From NCBI GenBank assembly GCA_904066235.2, contig CAJFCV020000006.1, positions 3,658,001 through 3,722,000 of the forward strand: 64,000 nucleotides of DNA, in the 5' to 3' direction. The notes below the pieces were generated by a model. That model ran no database searches, was not told the origin of the DNA, and worked only from the letters and a program-made list of their open reading frames with translations. Numbering within the stretch: position 1 is the first letter of the stretch; each line of letters begins with the position of its first letter. Shown one piece after another: positions 13,073 to 25,232 of this stretch. This DNA is from Bursaphelenchus xylophilus. Lineage: Eukaryota; Nematoda; Chromadorea; Rhabditida; Aphelenchoididae. The position numbers and the translations under genes are program-made.

Positions 13073-15741
13073 TCACGTCGCAAATGCAAAAAATAAAGGT
13101 TGGACAACCGTTTTACCGTAAATTATAAAGAAGTTTCAAAAAAAAAACCAAAAAAAAAAAAAATACAAAAAAGAAAAAAAAAACAAAAATTTATAAAACC
13201 TCCCGCATATACCTTCAAAAATTCCAACCTAAACTTACCATAACTCTTATGACGGCGTTTCAAAATTCCCAACTCGTACTATAGACCATGCTGCCCTTAC
13301 AATTCCATTAAAAACGCCGTGCTTTTTTCTTCATTTCCGTTTGTAAACGTTATTAATTGCTTAGCCTTTCGTAATCCATATGCTGTAATAGTTTTTTGTT
13401 AGGAACGTGACATAATAATGAATGAAATCCGAAGATTCTGGATGATAAGGGAGAGTCATCGAACGATTTTTTTTTTGAGACAGAGAGTGGGAGGTGTTGC
13501 GGATATTATTTTTTTTTAAAATGAAATTTTTGGTCTTTGGGCTTTTCATTTTTTTTATTTTTGTTGTTTCTGCATAACGCGGTTTAAGAAATTTTCCGTT
13601 TTTTTAAATTCATTGTTTTTATTTTTATTGGCAGTTTTCGAATTTTCAAATTAATTTTTTTTATTTTTGTAGTTTCTGCATAGCGCGATTTTTGTTTTTT
13701 TTCAAAAAATCCGTGTTTTTTCCCTTTTATCTGCAAAAATTTGCTCTCCAAAATTACATCATTTTTACGACCCAAAGATTTACATTCTTGACCTTCCACC
13801 AAAGGTCCAACGCCCAAAACAAAACAACCAAAAATGCGGTAGTGTAAGAATGGATGTCTTTGACAACCGGATCAGCTGCATGGTCTGATCGGGTCCCAAG
13901 CTCCGCCCGCGGATATTTTCGAATATCCGGGGATGTTTTCGCGTCTTAAGATGATTTCATAACGTGTTTACTCGCCGGCGGAAAAGCGGTGATGCTATTA
14001 ATAAGTCGGGGGGTGTTCGGGATCTTTGCGATACTGCCTTGCATTTATAGTAATCCCCATCGGGCTGTTTTTCATTTCAGTTCTATCGGAAGTCTTCTAT
14101 TTTGAAACGGCGATCGTGATTTTTAGAAAAAGTCTATAAAATTTGTCATTATGACAATTTTTTTTCTTTTTCAAAAGTTAGCATTTTCTACATTACAATT
14201 CTGTGTGTATTTTTAAATGTTTTCCTATCAAATCTTAAGCGATTTTTTATGTGAATTTTGACTTTTTTTAGGTCGGCCTGATACTTTATCAGGCCGAATA
14301 CAAACTCATTTTGTTCTCCGATTCCTCCCCACCCAACCCTCATTTTTCAACGTTATCATATTATTTCGGCTCAATTACCCTCACGCACGCCGCTCAGCCG
14401 CCTAATCCTGCCTATCACAAAAGCGTTTAATCCAATTAAAGGTTCGGTTTCGAACACTTTAAAAGCGAAACTCCCGAACAGTTCGCGTGGTCGACTACTT
14501 GGAATCGGACCGGTCGTTACACTGCTGCCATCCGAGGGATACTGTCTGCCCATCCTTTCCATCAACATCGACTCGTTTTGATGTCAATTTTTAGGGCGGT
14601 TACTGGCTAGGTGAACATGATGGGTCTATTTTTGGAACAGCGGGATAACGAAAGGGAGAAGGGGTGATTGGAAAACAAAGTTGACGTCACTTCGGCTCCA
14701 AAAGTTCAGTTTTCAGCTTTTGCTGTAAAATTTTTTGTATTTTTTTCTTTTGCGAAATTTTTGCGCAGTTAACGGGAAGTCTAATGTCTTTTGAGATTTT
14801 TCTTTGCAAACACCACACCTAATTCTTGATTAGAAGATGTTTTCAAAGGAATGGTGGATGTTTTTACATGTGATTTTTCCTATATTATATGATGTAGTCA
14901 ATTTTTTATGCGGAAATTTGGAAGGCATCCATTTACATATATCTTACATTTTTTCGTATAAAATGTCACCCCAAGCACAAAAGTGATATTCCCACAGAAG
15001 AAGATGTTATACAGGCTTTAATAATTACTTTAAACTTAATTTTAATATGTTGATTTTGGTGTTCTTATTTTATTTTATATAATTTCCCCCATTTTTCCAC
15101 ATATTTTCCCTGTAAATCACTAAATTCTCCATTTTCTTTTCCAAATATCACTTTTAAAAGCAGATGAAGTCACTTTTTGGACTGACGTGATCCTCCTTCA
15201 CCTCGATTCTGTAAAGCGTGTCGCGTTGCGCGCGGCGCAGATTGATTAAGATAACCCAAACAACGCCCCAACTTGACGTCATTTTCTAGCTCTGAAAACG
15301 CACTAATTTCGGAGTGCAATTGTAGCGAATCCTCGGTTTTTCTCGCCACAAACAAAGCGAGTTTTGTACGCGTTTTATCGTGTTTTTCAAATATTTTATA
15401 TCATGTAGTTACATTGAAAAGAATACAACTTTCAGACTTTCGCTACCGCTTCTTCTTCTCGCGCTTCTTTTGGCTTATTGTACCGACGGTTTTCTCGCCA
15501 AGATTCGTTCAATTCAATGTCAAAGCCTCCCGTGTCCCATGATGTGCAAGGTGAGTACAATTTGATATCAGAATTTGTATGAGGCGTAAATAATGGGGTT
15601 AAGTGAGCAAGAAATTGGGAAAGCTTTCGGAAGCGGGCTAGATCAATGGGAATAACGCCATTTTTAGCCTGTGGAATGTCTGAAAAACTGTTTTCTTCCT
15701 TATTCTGATCAAAGAAAAAATTTATTTTCAAGTTTTTATCA

Positions 15742-15892
15742 GTCTGTCAGGAAAATAATGAGCACAATGTCGCATCGAAAATCCCATCGCCGCCGAGAAA
15801 AAAATAGTGTCGCGATAAAATCAAATTGTTTTTTTTCACTTGAGCGGCGCAATCGGCGTAGCGACATTGTGCTCATTATTTTCCCGACAGAC
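15742..15892. mobile_element. Short MITE with AATAATGAGCACAATGTCGC ends
   Basis: About 150 bp. The left end reads GTCTGTCAGGAAAATAATG then AGCACAATGTCGC. The right end is its inverse, GCGACATTGTGCTCATTATT then TTCCCGACAGAC. The arms differ at one position over some 33 bases, so this is a young or conserved copy. The interior carries GCGGCG-type short palindromes. No coding capacity. Confidence 0.8.
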
Positions 15893-15908
15893 ATATAAAT
15901 AGTCATAG

Positions 15909-15977
15909 CCATAGCCGGACTTAAACCTAGGACCTTTAAATTTCTAGTCTACACTTCTACCGGCTGCGCTATAAGAA
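15909..15977 (-). pseudogene. Degenerate tRNA-like sequence
   Basis: Read on the minus strand there is a perfect A-box consensus (TAGCGCAGCCGG, 15971-15960). 32 bases later comes a B-box-like GGTTTAAGTCC (15927-15917), the normal spacing for an intronless tRNA gene. The acceptor stem and T-stem do not pair well and the B-box has lost GTTCGA, so this is more likely a tRNA pseudogene or the head of a tRNA-derived SINE. Anticodon not assignable. Confidence 0.45.
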
Positions 15978-16949
15978 CTTCTTTGAAAGAAGTTCTGATA
16001 TGCCATTACTCTGGAAAAATTTGATTTTTTCTCAAAGTTACAGTAACCCAATCGTCTTTTTGTCAACTAATAAAACGTTCAGAATCCTCAGAGCAATATC
16101 TCAGCCAAATTTTTTGTTCTCTATCTTCCGCTCAACGTCTCATACAGCATTTGTTTGCGCTAAACCGTTAAGTCAGAGGTTCGTAAAACTTGCCGAATGT
16201 TTCTGACTGTTTCTTTGCTCAAGCTTAACGCCGCAAAAACTGAAGGTATTAACCGGGGAATCCGCCTTATCTCTTCTTTAACACAGCCCTATTGTGTCCA
16301 GAAATAGCTGCGTTTTATCAGTCCATGTAATACCAAAATAATATAATCGTTGAGGCCTGGAAATTCCAATTCCAACATCTCCGAATACCGGAGATATTTG
16401 CGCCACGTGAATTGCACCGAAGCAAGCAATTTATGAATCAGCGAATTTAATTTTGGAAGTGTGATTTCATCGGGGCCCGAAAAATCCGCGGAATTCGCGA
16501 AATTTCATCACGGGTAATCCGGCGAAGCGTGACAGGAATGCGAGCGGAAACACTTGGCCGCCTGTTGACAACAACATAGCACAACATAACAGCACTGCAA
16601 GCGGAGAGTATTATTTTGGAATTAGGGGGTTCCGGCAGTTTCCGCACATCTGACTCCTAAGACGCTTATTTCCCCGTATTCCGAGTGATATCATCACTCG
16701 TCGCGGTAAGAGCGATAATTTTTGGGCACACGCAGGATTGCGTGTCCTCATTACCGCTATGAAGAGGGTTGCTGCGGGCCCGGCACACCGAAAATACGGC
16801 AGATTCGAACATTGTAATTGAGACGGCATTTCGTGAAGGGTTTATTTGGAGATTGGGGAAGTCAATGTGAATAAAAAAAGAAGTTTTTTATCATAATGCT
16901 ACAGTAGGAAGCATGACATAGTGTGATTTTTTTGAGCTGACGTTTAGTT

Positions 16950-17235
16950 TACATATTGGACGAAATGTCACAAATTTTTTGGGGAAAATTTGTTGCAACA
17001 GTGATGTTTTTGACTCAGAAAATTGATTTACAACTCATGAAAATATTTTTTTTCAATTTGTTAGAGCTTCGGAAATTTTGACGAAATGTCACAAATTTTA
17101 TTGGAAAAAATTTGTTGCAACAGTGGTCTTTTTTAATCAAAAAAATGGTTTGAAACTCAATAGATTTTTTTCTTTTGAATTTGGTGGCGTTTTGACATTG
17201 TTGACGAAATGTCACAAGCTTTATTGGAAAACTTT
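16950..17235. repeat. Three tandem ~120-bp units built on TGACGAAATGTCA
   Basis: Units start at about 16959, 17079 and 17202. Each begins GACGAAATGTCACAA followed by a TTTATTGG-like stretch. The first two continue with a shared AAATTTGTTGCAACAGTG segment and a block ending near AACTCA; the third is shorter. This looks like local duplication of one dispersed-repeat copy. Confidence 0.7.
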
Positions 17236-19736
17236 TTTGAGCCCTATATCATCCGGAAATAGATAGAGTTTACCTGAGAAAAGCCATACTGTATTACACA
17301 GTATTTCTCGTCCTTTTATCGATGAAGAGAACACTTCAAAATACCACAAAATAACCTTGAATTTGACGTTTTGTTATTTTCCCGACTTCCCGAAACCCCA
17401 TCCCCTCTCAATGTCATCCTACAGGTCTATTGTTTTGTTTTTCGGTGTCGTGTACAATATTCAATTTCATATTCGAACCTTTTCTTCCTTTCCCCAAATT
17501 TGTTTGAGTCAATCTCGAGTGGGCGTGGCCTTTCCCCGGGGACTTTTTTCTATAAAAATAAATTTTTTTTTATTCTGTCCATTCCCCTTGATGCTGTCAT
17601 GTATTATATTAACATCAACAACAATGTTTCCGTTCATTCCATTGTTTTGGTTCCGCCGGGACATCTTTTGATGTTTTTCGAGGGATTCTCAATTGAATGA
17701 CGGTGTTTTGGCCCTCTGAAAATACTTGTTTTGGCTGTATTCTTCCTTCCCGGTTATCAGTGCGGTGATTTCCGGCAATGACGTTTCCCGATTTAGTTTG
17801 TAAACCCATTAGTCGCAAGATTTCTCAGGTTTTCACTTCATTTCCGAGATTTTTCGCCAGATTACGTCCGCGCGTTTGCGTCGCTTTATCTGCAAGTTAC
17901 CACGCATAGCTTGCGAACCAGTTATGTCAAATTTTAGCCCAGCTCTAAGCCGCGTACATTTGCCGTGTTCGGAATTCCGAATCTCTCCGCTAGAACGTCA
18001 CTTCCCCAACTCCCCAGAAAAACGTTGAGGAATTAGCCGCACAAATCCCGAAATCTCTTCCGCGCCAAACCTAATCCCCCAATAGGAATGATTACAAGCC
18101 ATCCATCCTCTCCTCCTCGACAGTGGCGGAGGATTTGCAATTACGTGTCCCATTCTAAACAGCGCAGAGAGGAGGCTGCTGCCGCCGACGTTTATGCGAA
18201 TAAACAGGCCCCGAGGGACATGGGAGAAAGTGATGTCGTTTTTATTACACTGACAAGTGTAGAGAGAAGGGGAAGCGGAGTCGGGATGGGGGCACGTGTG
18301 GCGTTAGTTTGTACCTGCACAACAGCAATTGCGTCGCGGTTAATTGACGGGGTATAGAGATGTTGTGTTGGGGTTTTGATCTATGAATTTGCTATTTTTG
18401 ATTATTGTATTTAGTCGTTTGAGACTTTACTTTGCGGAAAAATACATCGGAATTTAGTTACTTTGGCTTTTTTCAATACAGTTTCCCCCATATCTACAAA
18501 AAACAAAATTTTTTTGCCATTATTTTTACATTCTTCACAGTTTTAAGCGAAATTATTATGACATCACTCCGGATGTTGACTCGCTCTTTCTTTCCACGGT
18601 TTGCTCTATTCTTGGAAAGAGCGGACATAGGTCGGCAGCACCTCAAATATCCCAAAATATATATTTTTTTCTCAAGATTTCCAAAATTTTTAGCTTATTC
18701 CTTTATATTCTCTCTAAAAATCGCATTTTGCCCTCAATTCCAGCGACTATCTAAACCCCCATCGCCCTGCTTATTCCCTGCCCAATTAACACCTCACACA
18801 TTAGGTCACCACCTCTCCGGTGCACTGAAAGCCATAAATTTGCGGGGAGTTTCCGAGTGTCGCGCGAGACTCACAAACCGCCTCAAACTGGGCGATTATC
18901 TTAATCTTCCGCGGCGGCGGGGGTCGGCGCATTTCGCAGATTATGATAAGCATCCACTATATAATGATGCAGTAGTTAGGATGCAGGCAGTGCGCCTCTG
19001 GCGCACTTATGTTTCTGGGTAGTTCAAGCTGTTCTTATTTTTGATGACTTTTGGAACGTATGGTTCACAAGTTGGAGGTGATATGGGAAAAGTGGGGTCG
19101 TAGGGTGGGATTTGATGAATGTCTAACTCTTATGGGCTTGTTATGGGATGTTAGAGGCTCTAAAAAATGACTCATATTATTATTATACATGTCATTCGAG
19201 CTTGTTATTTTTATAATTTTTGCCAAAAACAAGCGGTAATTCTGAAAAAAAACATATTTTTTTTGTCTATTATTACCAAATTCAAGTCTATTATTTTTAT
19301 AAAATTTTTACACCACTATTTTCATTTTTTTCTTAATTCTTCAAAAGATTTCCAACCAAAATTCGACCCAGATCGCCCGGCAATCTCAACTCACAAGTGT
19401 TTGATAAGATCTTGAGAACTTTTTAAAAACTTAATGAGTCCGCAAAATCTTTATCCTTAGCCCCAAACCCAATCCCTTCACAGAATCCAGCCCAAAAAGG
19501 ATTTCGGATAAAGATTCCTCAAAATCTGGGTGGTTCAAGTGTGATTGAAATCAAAATCTCAAGATCTGTTTTTGTGGGCGGAAATCTTTTCCTCAACATT
19601 TTACCGGGTACCCCAGCTTTATAAACAATGGAATTCCTAGGATTCCTGTCGTTAACTTTGACGTTAAATCTTCAATCTTAACCAGTCTACTAAACTACAA
19701 GCCTAATTTTGAATGCTTTCAGCTTCCTCATCAACA
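17236..19736. other. Upstream region of the Raw-like gene, no clear gene
   Basis: Contains GC-richer islands (about 17850-18350 and 18750-19010) in AT-rich sequence. A 196-codon frame at 18432-19022 starts at TTG, not ATG, has a Phe/Ile-rich first half from AT-rich DNA, and matches nothing I recognise. The islands could be promoter or enhancer DNA of the gene starting at 19737, or unidentified exons. Confidence 0.4.
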
Positions 19737-22700
19737 ATGAAGCGGGTACTAAATTCGACGGCCTCAACGGCCTCGCTCAGCTCTTTGAACTCCTCCAATC
19801 TGAATGTCACATTGCCCGGCGAGCATGTGCTTCTCTCGGACGGGTCGGTGGAGTCCTCGTCCTCGCCCACATCAACACATTCGCCGCACATTCGGCTACA
19901 GATCGACGACGAGCAGGAATCAAGGAAAAAGCCGTCGTTAAAAGAGACCAAATCAAGATGGACAACAATTGATGCCACAAATCAAAGACTCCGGTAAGCG
20001 GCCTTTGAATTTTGCACTGTTTATTGTCATCTTGCTATGTGTTTTTGGAAATAGCACAAACTTGCCTCAGGCACTTAAAATTAAGAGTTTCTCCCCAAGA
20101 AAAAAAACGCACGAACTTTCTGGACATCCCAACATTTTTCGATTTTCTTACTAAAAATCAACTTTTTTCAGTGCCTGGTTGGACGTTGCCGGTGGCTCTT
20201 GGTCATTCAGCCGCTCCGCCTCCACAGATCGGCCGCTCGAGCCCCGAGCGGCCCAAACCCCGCAGCAGCCGCTCTACGACGTCTTCCTGGGCGGCTCGTG
20301 CGGCAACACCGTCTGGCGACGCGAGATTGTGATCCCGTACCTGAAAAAGCGCGCCATCACCTACTACGACCCGCAGCGGCCGGTGTGGAACGAGAACATG
20401 ATCCATGAGGAGCAGATTGCCAAGGAGAACTCGCGATTATTTCTGTTCGTGCTCGATCCGGGCACAATCAACGCCACCTCGTTCATTGAGATCGCGTATT
20501 TCGCGGCGCGCAAGGCTCCCAAATTGGTGGTTGTGTTTTTGGGACGAAGAGAGTGGAGTGACAAAGCGCATCCCATGGATCTGCCGGACCGGATCCGGAC
20601 CGTGAACTTGGTGGAGGCAATATTGAAAAGGCACAGTGTCCCAATGCTGACGTCGATTACGGTAAGAACATGGGATTTTCGGGTTGAAAAATGGAAAGGG
20701 ATGGGTAAAATACGTATTTTCAATCACTCTTCTCTTAAATTGAGCTAGAGCTGAGCAATTTTTTGATAGAAAAATTACAGTTTTTGCAAGTTTTATCCTG
20801 TTCTCGCCATCTCTCAAGTTCCCCTCTAAAACGGCTAAATTTTTATCAAAATCTAGGCGCTAGAATCTCCATAAATCCTTCAAAATGAACCACCGCCGAT
20901 CCGATTTTATCTGGCGCCGATTTTCAGGATGCCCTCAACTACGTGGACGAGATGATAATCGGCGAGAAGTCGTGGCGGAATGCCCTCTCCAACCCGCTGC
21001 AACGTCTGCCCTACATCCAAGTCAAAGCCAAGCATGCCATCCAGCAGACGGCCAGCCAGTTGCGGCAAACCGTCGAGTCGGTCCAGTCGTCGGCCACCAT
21101 CTGGACGCGGAGGATTGCGCTGGTCGCGGTCCTCGAAGTCGTCCTGATCCTCGCGGCCCATCTTTTCGTTTTTCCGCAAATTCCGCTCTGGTTCATGATC
21201 GTTCCGATGGTCGCGTTCGACTATTTGGGACTGGCTGGACTGGTCCTCTACTTGAAACTCAAAGTAAGCGGAAATTTTGGTTGTTACGCAAGTTTTTTGA
21301 AATTTAAAAGTTTCGCATTTTTTTGCTAAAAACCCAGTAATTCTAAATTCGGGAGTCGTAAAAACATTTTGTTATGAGTTTTCCCCTCCAAATTCCCACA
21401 AAATAATTTTTGTTTTTTCTCCTGGTGACGTCTCAGCCTTCGTCATTTCATATTCACTTTTAATCAAGGTTATTGAAAGAAACGGCCGAAAAACGCTCCC
21501 CCTTTCACCAAAATTTATAAATATTTCACCGAGTTTGAAAACACAAAACCTCGTCATGATACGTTCACGTCGATCCTTTTGCAGATGAATCGAAAGCGCG
21601 CCCAATACAAGCGGAAGTTGGTCATCAATCCGCCCAGCCTGCCGAGGACGGCGCCTTCGTCCATCACGGCTGTCTCATCGGATTTGTCTTCGTCCTCCTC
21701 ACAATCCATCGATGTGGGACCAATTCAGGGGGAAATGATGAGTTGTAAGTGGTTTTCTGGCGATTTCACAGATAAAAAATATTTTTTTTTCTTTAAAAAT
21801 GTTGTATCAATTTTGCCCCAGATTAACTCACAATTTGCCTTTCAGTAAAAACCGTCCAGCCCAACCAACCCAGACAGTCCGATGTTTCGTTCTACAACTC
21901 CATGGACATGGTGGATCAAGAGGTCCGGCAGCATTATCAAGTTGAGAAGCCAAAGAAATTGAAGGTTGATAGGAAAGAACGCATGAAAAAGAATGGATGT
22001 ATGACGTCACCAGTTGGCTATGATGTCTTTTTGAGTTGTTCATCAGGCTCGGAATTGGACTGGATCACCCAAAAAGCCGTGCCACAGCTTCAGTAAGTTT
22101 TGACATTTCGTTATCGATTGTTTGACGAAGTGTCACAAATTCTTATTTCATTCAGAAAAAGCATGAAAATAGTTTTAACATACGCAAGGCATCTTGGATT
22201 CCTAAATTCTAAATTTTTCTTAAGTTTTTTCATTGAATATAAGCTAAAAATTAAACTTTTCTCTCAAAAATCCCCAAAATTTGTCTAATTTCTCTCTTTT
22301 TTCAGCAAATCTTCACTCTCCTACACCTCAGCAATCATGTGCGACAAAGAGATGAGGATTCCACTTCTTCACACCGCCTCCCACATCTTGTATTACATCC
22401 CATCATATCGGACTTTCCTCTCCGGTATGATTGAGATCGCCTATTTCATCGGGCACTCGGATTGGCAAGTTACCGTGTGTGTCCCAACTGAAGCCGAATG
22501 TCTCGTTCTGCTGAACGAGAACGACTACGATGATGAGACCAGAAAAGCGGTGGAACGTCGAAATGAGTGTTATCAGATGGCGTTCAGATATCTGAAGGAT
22601 ATGGCTCATCGACGGGAATGCCGGGTGTTTACCAAGTAAGTAATCAATTTTTAGCGCTTTCAAAACCTTTAAAATTACTTCCAAAGTTTAAAATAAATTT

Positions 22701-23346
22701 TACAGATTTTTGGAGGTCTCTAAAGTTTGTTGACAAAATGTCACAAACTTTATTGGATTTTTTTCCTTTTGACATTTAGCCTTAAAAACTGAAATAATAG
22801 AAGTACTTTGCTTCTTAACGGCATTACTATGCCTTTTAAAGGATTACGTTATCTATTCTAGTGACAAATTTGCTCTAAATTTACATCTTCGAGCGGGTAT
22901 TAAAGTGGGATTAGTCAAGGATTTCGGATGTTTAACGACGGATGAAAATGTTGTTTCAGTGAATTCTTTATGACGAAACTGCAAAGTTATTAGAAAGTCC
23001 TTTTTCGAAACAAAAAAGATGAAATTGGCAGTTTTGACGAAATGTCACAAAATTTATTGGAAAATTTAATTTTCTCCGAAACTTTATGAGATTGAATGTT
23101 TTGACTAATTTCACCATTTCCAGTGTGGAAGAAGCTGTCAAACACATCGCAGCGGTCTCTCAGCTCGAACGTCGACAACAACAACAACAATCGGAGCCGA
23201 CCAAAAAACGTGCCGTTCTCCGAAACTTGATGGAAAAACAACACTTGGTGAAGGAGAAAACCCAAGCCAATCTGCTCGCCCACCGTTCAGCAGTGATTGC
23301 GGCAGCTACAGCGGCCGCAAATGCATCGCCAAAGAAGAAAACATAG
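19737..23346 (+). CDS. olrn-1: Raw/OLRN-1-like membrane protein with two nucleoside 2-deoxyribosyltransferase-like domains
   Basis: Seven exons in one frame: 19737-19993, 20172-20661, 20928-21263, 21585-21744, 21846-22092, 22306-22635, 23124-23346; 680 aa. Residues 1-120 are Ser/Thr-rich and disordered. Domain 1 (about 121-249) opens YDVFLGGSCGN and keeps the IEIAYF motif (Glu192). Two hydrophobic segments follow (about 312-332 and 336-358). Domain 2 (about 473-605) opens YDVFLSCSSG and again has IEIAYF (Glu540). The tail has five Gln then Lys/Ala-rich sequence. The Glu sits where this fold has its nucleophile, so catalysis is possible, but homologues are known as developmental signalling regulators (Drosophila raw, C. 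elegans olrn-1); I assign the symbol from the two-domain membrane layout, tentatively. ATG 19737 is preferred because TTTCAG ends at 19721, a likely spliced-leader site; ATG 19713 is the alternative. A poly(A) signal AATAAA is at 24082. Introns 5 and 6 carry TGACGAAATGTCA repeats. Confidence 0.9.
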
Positions 23347-25232
23347 AGCCTTTCCACTTTCGTAGGCAATTTCTTCTCGTTTCGATGATTTTCGTCGTGT
23401 TTTTCTACCGCATGGTACAATTTGTGGGCTGTTCTAAGTCCAGTGCATTTTACGTAGTATTATCTTAATTTCTTGGGGTTCTATTTGCGATTTTTTGTGG
23501 GAATTTTTTGAAATTTTTTGAACAATTTTTTTGAATTTTTTCAAAAATTTTTTTCTGAGAATTTTAAAAAAATCCCCAAAAATGTCATCAGAACTACCTT
23601 CACAATCAAGTCTTATTCTAGGACCCGTTTCAAGTCTCAAAGTGAATCCAGAAATACCTTAAAATATGCAAAGTTTTAATGCTCAACCCTTGTTTAACTG
23701 ACTTTAGTACAAAGTATTCTCCCGTATTATTGTAGTCTTACATAGTATTGTTTTTTGTGCTCCAACGGGTAGGCCAAAAGTTGTAAAATGACGTTAGAAT
23801 ACAATGTGTTTTGCAATTTCATTGGCAAATGTAAAATCAAGTCTTAAATTTTTACCGAGTAATTTTACATTTTGAAAAAAAATGTTTTTGCAAAAATCAT
23901 ATTTTTTGAAGTTTAAAAATTTGAATTTTTTTTTCAAAGTGTAGAATTACGGTAACCTACATATTGTACAAAGCATATCAGTTCCCATTTTCCTCCGTTT
24001 TCACATATAACTTTCGAAGCAATTGTTGTCCCATTTTCTTCAACACCAAAGTTTTTTATTTGTTTTCCATTTCGTTGTTACAATAAAACAGAATTTTATT
24101 GAATTCGTTGTATGTGATTTTTAACTTGCATAGATTGAAAAGAGGCTTTGCGACTTCTCGAATCGGCCGTTTGTGGCGTGTCCTAGAATTAGTGAGATCG
24201 GAAAATCATGGGGCTGATTTTTGACGTTTTGGCTGTGCATAAAAGTCAGGGTAAGAGCGACGACAGAAAAAAGTGATTTGCCTAGAAATTGCACAATTCA
24301 TGATGGATCGTGACAATTTGGGAGAAAGACGATTGGGGAAAAATAATTTTTTCGCTTTTTTGGCAAGCTCATGCTTCGTGAGTCTATAAAGTTTCATTCT
24401 TTACACGCTAGCTCTGTCGACCTGAAATGCCTTCACTCGATCCACCTAACCTCTGGAACATATGTTTGGTGCCGTTTTAAAAAAAATTCAAAATCTTGGA
24501 CCTCCTGCTGAGGTTAAGATCGTGGAGCTAATAATAGCGTGGAGGGTTAAAAGTGACTACAAATGGGGCTTCTTTCAAGATAGACTAGCAAAAGTATGGT
24601 CTTAACTAGACAAAAACATAAATTTATTCTTCCCAAGTGACGACGTTTCCACATTGTAAAGTAAAAATTTTTTTTATGCACGAAGCTTCATAAACTTAAC
24701 TTTCCTGAGGAAGTAGTGATCATGCGCCGTATCTTGATAAATTTAGTATATAAGCGTTTAAAAAAGAATTTTGTGAAATATACATATCGCTGATCACCAC
24801 ATTTTTTTGGTTTTTGAGACATCTTTCTCTGCTTGACCTGTAACCCCAGACATTTTTTATTCTAGGCCAAGTCTCAAAATTTGATTGTCAGAAAATAGTT
24901 CTTTCTGAAAACCGGAGTAAATTTTATTAGAATTTTATAATTTCATTTGTACAATACTCAACAAAATTTGCGGAATTACACGTTTTCATTTCTAGTTTGA
25001 TTTGGAAAACACAAAATACGACTATCTACAAAATAGTGCTCTAAAATGTCAACATGACTAAACTTTTCCCCACTTACAAAGTGAAGAATTTCCTAAACAT
25101 TAAGGTACTTATAAGTATCAGCTATCACAAGGTAAAAATTATATGAAAGAAGACTCAGAATTTGTTCGGAATGTTGCTAACAATGAGAAAGGTCATGGCT
25201 AACGATTATCATTAAATAATTAAAAATTGATA
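23347..25232. other. Convergent intergenic region with 3' UTRs
   Basis: The Raw-like gene ends at 23346 and the SLC22-like gene ends at 25233, converging here. AATAAA at 24082-24087 (+) is the first good poly(A) signal for the former, giving a 3' UTR of roughly 740 bases. On the minus strand an AATAAA lies at about 24936-24931 for the latter. Between them I see AT-rich sequence without a gene. Confidence 0.5.

Noticed and set aside
18432..19022. 196-codon frame upstream of the Raw-like gene
   Set aside because: Starts at TTG, not used as a usual nematode start. The first half is Phe/Ile/Lys from AT-rich DNA, no domain, and no supporting splice or poly(A) signal.
20203..20817. Minus-strand frames of 67-126 codons across exon 2 of the Raw-like gene
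   Set aside because: Reverse shadows of a GC-rich exon; the plus frame has domain matches and splice sites.
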